Shown: positions 48,701 to 60,700 of the stretch, piece after piece | Layout of the letters: the number at the start of each line of letters is the position of its first letter | Position numbering within the stretch: the stretch's first letter is position 1 | Origin: Tubiluchus corallicola | Lineage: Eukaryota; Priapulida; Priapulimorpha; Priapulimorphida; Tubiluchidae | Reading direction: 5' to 3' | Assembly: GCA_030141605.1 (NCBI GenBank) | Contig: JAQGDQ010000162.1 | Coordinates: 124,001-188,000 of the forward strand | Length of the DNA: 64,000 nt | Notes under the pieces: model-generated | What the model was told of the DNA's origin: nothing | Database searches by the model: none | The model's input: only the letters and a program-made list of their open reading frames with translations | Position numbers and translations under genes: made by a program

Positions 48701-51700
48701 CTTTTACATTACTTTCTACGGGTCCTGGCTTCGTTTAACGAAGTTTCGCTTAACTTCGCATTTTGCTGGAATGCATAGGCATCGTTAAACTAGAACTTAC
48801 TGTATAGTCTCACAATGATACTTGTAACAATGTTAGTGCTTTGGTAAGTTTCCAGTTTTTTGCAATAAATTTTGTGTTGGGCATCTGTTAATTCATTTTA
48901 ATGTTACTTAAGAAACATTGTGGAGGATTTCACAGCCGAGTGGTTTCGTGTTGTGCTTCTCGTGAATGGCTAGCGACTGTCTGGGTTCAATACTAGTTAT
49001 AAAAGGTTTCATTTGTTACACTGATTCTTGATTGGTTCCCTCATAGAGGGGGAGTTTTTTGTTACAGGGTGACTAGGTCGCAGCCAGCTGCTTTGTTAAA
49101 ATTGCCATACCTTTCAAATTTATTATAAGGAGCAATGTTTGGTACAATTGATACGGTACAGTGGAAAGTGGCGCAAAGAGGGATAAAGAATGAAAACTTA
49201 AGAATACCGAGGATGCATTATTTTAGTATTACTCAGGAATGGTATCTTAGTATTGTCAAGTAAAAAAAATGTAAAATCTATATTTGGCTGCACAACTTAC
49301 TAACAAATTAAATCTAAAATTGTTAACTATTGAGCATTACAATTACATACACGATGTTTCTATGTTAATGGTATTACTGGCAAACAAATATATTTGCATC
49401 TCACGAAACATGCAAATGAGTCTGGTGTATCCAAAAAAATACATGTGAGGCAGATGGCTAAACAATGATGAGTTTGATTCGGATTCGAAATCTTGAAATT
49501 CGGTTCGATTCGAGTTCGAAAGTCACAAATTCGATTCAAATTCACTTTCTGATAGAAAATGCTCTCGCTTATCTGTCATTGCAATGGCTGCATCATTTAC
49601 AGATTTAATTGTGCCCTTTTTATCTTCCCGTTTTTCACAGAATAAAAAAGCAAAAGCCATGGTAGTGCTGATAGCAATACTGTTAAATAATTTATTATTC
49701 GTATGCGCATAAAAAATATTGTGCCATTCGCGACTACAGACATTTTTGGTTGTCTTCAGCTGACTAGAAGAATATACATTGTGATAAATCAGCAGTAAAC
49801 CGCATCAACAAATTTGCTGGGTCATTTCAAATTACACAAGATTATAATCCTGAGTGTAATAAAATGCACTTATAATAAGCATCACAGACACTTGTGCATA
49901 AGATATCTGCATAATAAAAGGACCTTCAGTTTATAGTAGGACAGGCTAATTTCCATGAAAAACCATACATGCCAAGACGGTACACTATTGCATTTGTCAT
50001 AAGAGAATCGAGGAGTTAAAAACTAAAGAAAACATCTAACTGAATTCAACCTTGAAAATGCATGCATACCTAACCAATAGAAAAAGTGTTACTGGAATGA
50101 ATAATAAATAATAAATAGCTGAGGTAAGAGGAAACAGATCTTAAACATTACCATTATAGTCTGCACAGTCTTTAAGACTGAAACCACAACATTTACCAAC
50201 ATGTAAAAAAAGTTTCAAAAAGAATACCCGAAAATAATAGATTCTGGTAGAAACTCCACTCCTTGAAAACATTTATATAAATACATCGATAAAGGAACGC
50301 AAAAGACAAAAACTTTTTACAGACACAGTGTAACATCAAACTGCTTTAGAAAAGCAGAGTTAGCACGACATACATGTGTAACAACCACCAGACGTTTGTC
50401 ACTAGATGTATATCACTCAAAAAAGCACCTTTTACACAAACAAAACTATACTAAAATTTTGACGGAGTCCATGAATACTGGCACACCATCTGATATTTCG
50501 TCCTGTTCAGACTCATTTGAACAATCCTCGTCATCTGACATATTCGCCGATTCCCTTAAACTGTCTTCTGCTAAATGTATATCATGTTCCAATTCGTTTG
50601 TGTCTCGTCGGTGTCGTATGAGTCCAGGGCTTCCCGGATTTTCCAGCTCAGGCACGTTATGCAGTGAATTACATTCCGAATGGTTCATTAATGCACTGAT
50701 TTCCACTCCACGCTGCTTCATCACTCGCAACACCTCATCCTCTAGATCAAACAAATGCTGATCGTGCAGACATTGCTCGTGGAAGAAGCTAGTTAATTTC
50801 AGCAGGTACTCGACGTTATGTCCGCACCTGCCTTGAGCATTTGAGATTTCCAGAGCCATTTGCTGGATGCTGGCAGGTCCCATGTAAAGAGGATTGTCGT
50901 CTGTTGCTATGTAGACGATGACTCGTACGGAAGACGTAAGGTGCGTTTTCTCCGACGCATGGAAGTCAACAAAATTTGTGTCGTAACCACCCAGCGTGCA
51001 TTCTCGCATATTCAAATGATCAAACGCCCTCAAAGCTTGACTGGCACCACAGACTTCATAAGCAACACCCCAGGTGACTGCCTAAAATAGAAAAATATTA
51101 ATAATTTTATATTCATAACTAAATATAATAATAAAAAAATTTAAATATTTGTAAGCAATTTAGAATAGACTATATTCACTTTTTATGGTATAGCAAGCAC
51201 AAGTTAACTAAACTAAGCTGGGCAACAATGGACTACAGGTACCACACCAAGTAAACTAGGCAAAAAGAATTTACAATGTCATCTAATTTCTACGCCAAGC
51301 TAATTTATATTCAGAAAATTACGAGTTTATGTAGTGTGGTATAACTATGATATTTATGGAACTAATTATAAACAATTGTAAAAAAAAGTTTGTCAGATAA
51401 TCTGCACAGCTATACTACCAAGTGACACATAGTGAGTAAGCGTTCTAATGTGAATCTGTTCCAAAGTGTAACAAGTGTGTAGTTTGGTTAAATTACCTTT
51501 TCATCAGGTGACAGTGTAGCTACCCTTCCAGGCTGTAAAACAAAAAAAAACATTTATTTAGAATTATAGGCATTACTAGCACTATTGATACAAGGACAAT
51601 TGCACTGTAGTTTTAACAGAAATTAATTTTAATAATGCAGGCCAACGTTAAAAAATCTTGAAGAATTATTTGCACACCACCTTTTAAATTTTGGGGAAAT

Positions 51701-54700
51701 TTTCAGCAGTTTGTCAGGTGATTATGACTAAAATGTACCTAAATGTAGCAAGTAGAAAGGCTAAAAACTATTTATATAGCAAGAACTGTTTATAAATTAA
51801 TATACTTCATCTTTGCTAACAAGTTAAGGCAGGAACTATTAAATACAGTGAATAACACTGTGTATATTAGTAAAACATGCTTCTCTGTGTATATATTTAA
51901 TAGTCCCTGGTTAAGGTTACTTGGTAGATTTTTTGCCTTAAACTGCATGCAGGGAACGTGAAGCTTTTGAGTAAAACTGTACACCTTCCAGACAGGCCAG
52001 TATAAAACAGGAGATTCGAAAATGAGTGATATTATTTGTGCTACCAACACTCTAAACCCTAACAAAGAAATAATATCATAAATCATTAAAATGGATGGCT
52101 CAACAAACACTTATTAAAACACTGTTGACACAAACGTAACGATACATATTTCGCAACTAAATGAGTTCTCTTAAGTGGAAACCTGTTAATTGTATGTAAA
52201 AGCTAAAATGTAATGTACACACTGTCTTCGTAAATTACGGCTAAATTATATTAACTAGAAAATAGCATTTCAAGTACAAGTGATGTAAAATCACTTGGCC
52301 AGGATCGAATGTACTAATGTGTAAATAACAGTAAACCTGACTGACTGCTCTGCAAGTGAACTTATTTACCGACACGCATAATGTTTTACCAATACTGATC
52401 ACATGCTGTCGAGAAAGTTTTTAAAAAGTATTTTTACGCCACATTCTCAACCGCTTCCCACAGTCCCATTTGAAATTGAATTTGTATTGTACTGTTCATA
52501 TGTGTACTATAGTGTGCTAATTAACTGTAGTTAATTGCCCATCTACAGCTTGTGTTGATTTCATTTGAAATAGAATTTATGACTCCCTTGTATGTCGTAG
52601 GCTTTCAGGAGCAATTTCTACAATTTCTGTTGCACACTTTATGTAGATACTTTTGGGAGTCTTGTGTTCATTTTCACTCGGCCTTTTCATCATAAAATTT
52701 TTGAAATTTAAATTTTTGTTTCACGCACATCCATTTCACTAGTTTCATTATCTTCGCAATCATAACTCTGGTCTGCTGGTTGTAAGTTTCGCACTAATGA
52801 ATCATTTTGCTATTCAATGCTTGCGAGCTTTTCTACCTTTTCTTACCTGTATTTTGGTCTGGAAAGCTTCGACTCTTATACGTTTATCTGCCACAATTAC
52901 ATAAATGCTATTGCAAGAAACTTATTTTATTAACGGAAGGAGTCGGGCACATTCTCTGCTGTTCTATGCAAACAATATAAACTGAACAAAAGCAGGGTAA
53001 TGTGTTAGTAATACCTGCATGAATCACTTTTGTAGAATTTGATACCCCCAAAATTTGGTGCCCTACGCAACTCCTTAACTAGTAATAACTGCTTGGTTTG
53101 CCTAATGGTCGAGTCAGCCCTGAATGCTATTTAAGACATAACAAAACTCTAATACACAACCGTCTATTGACCCATGCACAAACTTTTCCATAATTTTATA
53201 TCAAATTAGACAAGCTCCCCGGAGCCAAAATTTCTACATCAATGACACACTTTCCCTTCTTTACACGGCAGTCTCGTAACTGCATGAAAAATCTTGAACC
53301 TTTTAGCTTTCACCCACTAATGCGCACCACCGTCTGAAGTGGCCAAAAAGTGAATCACAAATAAAGAGGGTCAACAACCCTAATGGCTAAACACACAAAC
53401 CCACTAAATGACACACCTTTCTAATGCTTTTCGGAGTAACACAGGCAGTCGTAAGGGATTAAGTTGTTTACAAAATGGTCTCAGAAGGTGTCTGACCGCC
53501 TTGATAATAGATAACGTGCTACATATGGTAAATAGTACAATTTCATGCTTAACCATTGCAATGCCAATTATAGTTCACCATTTTTTTACATCTGTGGGAC
53601 CTGATGAAGATTAAGATTATGTACTAATGACAGTATGGGTGCAATGATAATTTTGACAATTTACCAACTACCAAATGTTTGTAAGTAGCTTACTTGGTGT
53701 TAAAAAACAAAGATTAATTATATGGAGAAAGGGTGGCAAGTAAGTAAGCCAGTTATTTACAGATTTTAAACACTATTTTTTTCAAAGTCCGTACATTGAA
53801 ATTCATTTTCAGTGTAATTAAGAAAAACTTATTGCTGTACAGACATTTTCAGTGTAATTAAGAAAAACTTATTGCTGTACAGACATTTGTGAAAGTAGAA
53901 AAATAACACAATTAATGCTTTCATTCCAAGGCAAATTTTAACTGTACCACTTGCTCCTTTTAAGAGGTGATATAAATTAACAATTTGACGTGTTTAAGTG
54001 CCTAAGGGAGTAAAGTCGTTAAAATTCTCATTGTGTAGCATTCACCTAGAAGAGTTAATGTGGCCGCCAAAATATTAGTTATGGAATTATAAATTTATCT
54101 ATGTGAATTCCACAATACCCGTGGCATTATTCGCTTGTATTCATTAGATGAGTGTATTCATAAAATTGGGTTTATTATATTAGGCTTGCATAAGGTCCTT
54201 TTGTTGAAAAGCAGCAAATCTGACAATGACCTTTAATATAAAGCACACTATCATTAGACTTCCAATATAGATATTTGAGCTTACAGTGCATTTGATGTAG
54301 TTGGTAGATCTAGGAAGAATGATCTCTATTTTTTATGAACGTTAACTGGCACTGTCGATTAGTTAGTTAAACATGAACTTCATAAGAAGTTGTTCATAAA
54401 GAAGCATCACCTCTCTCTCTATCTCCCACCCTGTAACAATTACATATAGAAACCTACCGCTGCTGGCGTTCCCCGATGTGTACAGTTGCCTTGCCAGAAT
54501 CTGAGAGAAAACCCTTCAATATAACCGACTGTCCTAGACGTGTAAGAAAATCCTGGTTTCCATATTAGCGATCCGTAACCGAAAATAAAAAACCGAATCT
54601 GTTCTTTTTGTTGTTTCATCATACCGTTAACACTATGCATTTTCTACACTTTGAAAGTTTAGTGACTTTAGTTTTTAGAGTAAGCACTTTACGACCGTAT

Positions 54701-57700
54701 TGTAAAACATAAAAGGTTCAATTTCGACGTCCGGAACGATTGCATCAGCTTTTACGGTGGATCTCTTACTATCGTCATATTGTACAGCACGCGCGTACAT
54801 CCGCCTAGCGAGCATCAGCACTTCCCCTGTGACGTCACGACGTTTTCACCAATCACGTGCGCGAAAGCAGGAAGCGTACAGTACTGTTCTCGGCTGTTGT
54901 CAGCTGATCGTCCCAACACAAAGGTATAAGAATAAAGCCTCAAGTAATGACCAGAAAGCGATGACCTTCGGTTCGGTAAACAAAGCTGTTAACGTAGAAT
55001 CTGGCCGCCCAGAATAAGTTAATAGAGCGTTTCAATAAGTTTGATTCGTACACCAGACAGTTGATTTGAATTGTTTACTGCCGGCAGTGCTGTAAATTTA
55101 ATTAAAATAAAAATTTTGTGGTAATAGTAATAACACGCCAACTCATTTTTTCATAAATATAATGAAATTAAATATTGGAAACCATTGTTCTATATGTTTG
55201 TTATTAATATACGAAGGCAATATTTACTGCATTAATCTTGCAATGTAGCCTTGCAGGGTACATTTACAAGTAGCTCTAATTAAGTATCTAAATTTATAAG
55301 TACACACTAATTTTCAATCTATACATAATTAATGAAAAATACGCGTATCTACATATTATATATGTAGTGAATGTAAAGAAAATTATCTAAAATGCATAAA
55401 TGTTAAGCAAAAGAAAGAACTCATATCAGTATTTATACACTTGTATACTGCAACTTTACTTAGCATCATTGAACTGAACCAAATTGTGACTCGAGTCCAA
55501 GTGTGAGACTTGAGGACTACAGCACTACTGTTTTTACAAAATGAATTAAATATGTTACTTGACACCTTTAAAACTGTTTTGCGTGATTCCTCTTTCCCCA
55601 TGGAGTCAGAAGTTCTTATGGTAATTTTGCTCGTACCTTATAGATTACATAAGGATACAAGTAAAAAAAAGGCAAGGATGTTTTTATTGCCTTGCTAATT
55701 TACAAGCAGGGCATGAATTCTTGACCAGAGAAACTGATTTATGAAAGGGCATCAATAAAATGTGACATTAAAGGAAAACAGGGTGGTTTTTCACTGCCTA
55801 CTCCATTTTGAAGTATGGTTGAAAGTAAACATTTTAACACTTATAATATGTAATGCCAAAGCATTCCTGATGATGAAATAACAGGTTAAACACTAATTAA
55901 TGGCAGGCGAGCTCAAACAGGGATGACATCACAATTGAACATAATTTTCAATAGCATAAGCAATCCATGAGCATGTTTGCGAAAGCGAAAATAGAAGCAC
56001 AGTGCTACCGTGCAAGGTTTAGCGTGATATACAAAAACTCGGCAAATATTAAGTTTAAAATTCTAATTTGAAGTTTGCCTTTGGGCTCTTGCACACACTC
56101 TCGAACGGGTGCACTACATATTAAATGAATAACTATAAACTGAGAGGTACAGCACCTGTTCCTTTTGCAGCACTTGTGAGATGCAGGCAGTAATGCCCAT
56201 ATAACTAACGAATGGTAAAATGCATGTAACAGTAAAATACATGTCGAACGAATGCGAAATTACGTTCCTTGGTGTCAGTTCTTTCACGTAAGCCATTCTT
56301 GAAAAAATAATGTATCCCATTTCAATATTTTATAGGTTAAATTGTTTTGAGCTATAGTTTAGAGTTGGGTCCAGCTTTCCTTTAAAGTCAGCTAATGTGA
56401 AGAAAGCATGAGAAGTGAGAGAAAGTTAAGCAATGTTTATATGACTCCTCACTAAAAGGTGATAAATGTGTCAAAGGTTTTTGTCGCATTTCCAGGATGG
56501 CAAGGCAGTCGAGTTTACTTGTAGCTGCTATGTTAGTGACAAACTGTTAATACTGGGAACTAACGATGGTAAGCTTTCGTGTTGGGATGTGGAAAAGAAT
56601 GTGTGCTTGTCTTACTGGTATGGAAAGGAAGATGACGAAGTTGGTAAGACCTTAATGTTATGACTGCTAAGATAATTAGTTTTATACTTTTTTCGGCTCT
56701 GCTGTGATTAAAAGTGGGTTAGTTTTTTTCGATGCGCATTACATTTTTGCCTTTAGATGCAGGTTCTAACTGACCAGTTTGATACTCCAGCTCCAGACAA
56801 GCTCTTAATTAAGACCTTTTTGAGACCCTTAGGCTAATGAAATTGTGGGCCTCTGTCAGGTGGAGCCACCTTCTAACTCGCGTATACCCGTCATCAATAT
56901 TTTTTACTCACGATATATTTAAGTGACATTTCCATAGCTTGAAACAGTCTTACTGCAAATTCTTTAGATAAACCAGAATAACTATTTTCTGTATGTCAGT
57001 AAAAGTATTCTTTAATGAATACCACTATTTTACTATTACTATAGCAAGCCAAATTAAGACTAATTTGAACTGCTGTGAAAAACAGATTTTTTTTAACCAA
57101 ATAATTAAATGTTACCAAAGCTTGTGGGCCCCCAAGCTTGAGGGAACCTAGGCTGCAGCACTTAATAACCTATAGATCATCTGGTCCTGACTCCAAGGCC
57201 CTGTTAGGGTCCAGGATTCAACTGTGGCTATTTCTTGTTACCGTAAATGATTGTGGCATTGCTAGGAATGTGGTTGTTTATTAGAAATAGTACTATAAAA
57301 CGAGACACCAAACCAGCAGTGGGGATCTGATTTGCATTCAGGTCATATACAGGTCTTTTCTCGATCATGTATACAGCTGGCAGAAACCGCCCGGTAGAAA
57401 TTTTTCTGGCAGTCACAGTTACATTGACTTTGCAGGAAGGGTACGCATGCCGTGACAGCTCACCTATTACCCATCCCTGAAATAAAAATGTACATGTATG
57501 ATTAAAGCATGTGTTTAAGTTTTTCAATAAAAATCTGCTAGCCTGCTGGTTTGCCTTTTATTCTAGCACACTACAAACAGTTATAATACTGCCATACCAT
57601 CTATAAAACAAATATCATCACCAATTCGAGAATGAGTCTGATTTGACCTTTCTAACGATATTAATATATGAACAAGAAAACAACTAAACCAATTGAGTGC

Positions 57701-60700
57701 ACTTCTTTCACTTTATCAAAATCTACTTTTGCAGCAGTCAAAACAAATCCTTTGTGTGGTCCTTGCACATTTCTTCACTAAGCATATTCATTTCTGATTA
57801 ATTAGATTAAGAATGTGTATTTATCTTCTTTAAGTTTGCCAGTGTATAATAAACATAACAATAATTTTGACAATTTAACAAAACCAATGAGCATTCCTTA
57901 GTAGCCTACTTGGTACTTATATGTGGTGGCGAGTGACCACACGTGGTCAACACATGGTCAACTAAGTCAACCACCCCCATTTACAAATTTAGCACCTTTT
58001 GTACAATAACATGGCTGTTTGCTTTTAGGTACTATAGTAGGTAATGAGCAGAAATTGGTGGTTGGTCAAGGTCAATTCATCCAGCTCTGGAATCTCTCAA
58101 AGTTGATGAAGTACGCACATGGTCAGAGTCAATGCATTACCGGTGTAGCAGCCGAGAAGGAGATGAAATTGGATGGATTTGTTACTGCTTCGGCTTTTGA
58201 CAAGAAGTGTCATATAGTAGGTGCCTGGACAGCGTTTTTTGGAAAAGCTTGTTTTTTCGTCATGCCAGAATTTTACTGAGTAAACGAGTGTGTTATCTGG
58301 CCAATTAAAGAGAGGTTGGAAATGCTCTTTTTGTGACAGCAAATTTTGAAGATGTTGAAAACTGCTTTTTTTTTATAAATTTGTAACTATTCAAATTTGT
58401 AATTGTAATTTTGTAAGCCTATATAAATAAGCTTATTCAAAACTCAGACGTTTTAGATACCGTATTTATTCGAGTATAACGCGCACACGTGTATAACGCG
58501 CACCCCTAATTTTCGATTAAAAATCGGTATAAAATTTTGTTTCACTTTCTCTCAGCTCAGACCAAACATTGTAAGTGACAAACGTTGTTGAACAACTCCA
58601 GCCTCTAACATTCGTCTCTGGTACAGTGAATTCTCGGCTAGCTGCTCGATTTCAGTGGACCAGGCATCGTCTAGACAAACCATCTAGACGTTGCACCATC
58701 TGACAAAGTCTGCTGATATTGATACATCTAAGCGTGTCACCCCAGCCCTCGTTTATAACGCGCACCCAAACCATGAGTTCTTTTTTAGGTAGAAAATTTT
58801 GTGCGTGATACTCGAATAAATACGGTAGTTCACCTTAGGGATGTAACGATAATGATACATATCCATAATTATCGTATCCATACAAAAAATTTGTTTTTAT
58901 CGTTATCAAATCCATATTATTTTATGAATATCGTTATCGTATCGAGTTTAGTGCGCTCGCCCTTATCAAATAATCACTCACCATTATAAAATCGTTTCAC
59001 TTTGCCTTTTCATTTGTCCACTAGAATTACGCAAAGAAAATTGAAAAAAGAGTTATATATAAAATTGTTCGAACAATCTTCTTCTTCTTTTTTCTTGCAA
59101 TAACATAATATCGTATATATCTCATAATACATTTATCTGTCGCAGCTCACATATTTATATTATTTTATGACTAAACAAGGAAGAGAACTTTGTAATAAAT
59201 TGCACGTTTCTGTACATTAATCGGGAAACAGCCTGCAAAAAATAGGATGTACAATATGCTGAGACTCCTTATGGCTAACCACATTTTCAGTATCTTTTTT
59301 TATTGTTCGGAATAATTTATCATATCGTATCGTCTGATTATCGTAATCTTATAGTATAGTTATTATACTGCCAAATGCGTATCGTTTAGCATCCTTAGTT
59401 AAGCTTAAATTAGTTAACAATAATAACAGTATGTCTGGGACTCACAGTTTGTGTAACAGATGGACATTCTCTCCAGTAGAATGTGGTCGACTACTTGGGT
59501 TTATGTGGACAGGACCGGTTGGAAGCCAGTTGGATAGATTTGTTCAAATTGGGGCCCTCGCGCACGCTGAGTAGAAGACGCTGTGGTGAATTAATGAGTG
59601 TCCAGTGTGCACAAAGTTTCTTGATATTGTGAAGGCAGTGAAACTAGTCAATCTGTCCTCAGAGATTTTGAAAATTTCTTAGATAAAAAGGTCTGAAAAA
59701 TCCATTTTAGAAGGCCTATGCACAAACTGTATTTAGTACTTATCTTGACTTATAATAAAACATTGAAACTTTCATACAGGCTTTCAGTTTTCAGTATATT
59801 ATTGTGTCTAATAGTGGAGCCTTAAGTCCTCAACATTTAGTGACTGAGACTGGCTTAGTACACGGAGCATAAAACATGAATCTTCAGCTATTTGTAGGGT
59901 ATAGGACCCCACTAACAATTTTCTAATTAGGTCCCGCACTTCCTAGCACCGGCCCTGAGTACAGACAATTAAGTATAAAGAATAATAATATTACAGTGTG
60001 ACTACTAGCAGTACAGTTTTGTAGGAGTAATGCAGAAAATTGTAATTTCAAAATGTCAAAAGTGTTGAATGTGAACCCAATTGAAAATTACTCAATATAT
60101 TACACAGCATGATCTCATTTCAGGGTGTTGTTGGTACAAGTGAGAGTGTACTATGGTACATAAATTGGGCTGAACCTGTGCACATAAGGCTAGTCTATGG
60201 TTTGTCAAGCAGTGTAAGTAAATTGCGTGTATATTCACAATAATCTTGTATGTTTGCAAAGCCACTAGCAACCATACATATATCATTTATTTGCAATTTC
60301 ATAATCACAAATGGAATAATAACAAATAAACTTATAGTATTTAGTGGCTATTTAAATGTTAGTAAAAATAAAAATAAAAGTATTTTTCCAGTTTGGCACT
60401 GGTCGATGGCCAGTGAAATAGAACATGTTCAAATAAAAGTTTGCAAAATTATTTTAGGCCCTCGGTATACCAGCTACTATGATGCATTGAAATCTCTAAG
60501 TTTGAAAAAACTTATTGAAAGCCGTACTGACCTTGCTTTAAAGTTCACGCTTAAAATGAAAAATTCAGAAAGACACTGTCACTTATTACCAGTTCATTAA
60601 AATTTGCACTTGATGCAACTAAGAAAAACAAAATCCTTACTTGAAGATACATGTAAAATAAATAGTGAGCTTTATTCACCTGTACCCTATGTGGAAACAC

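Noticed and set aside
50396-50761. A 121-codon + strand frame
   Set aside because: Antisense shadow of the CHAC1-like last exon.
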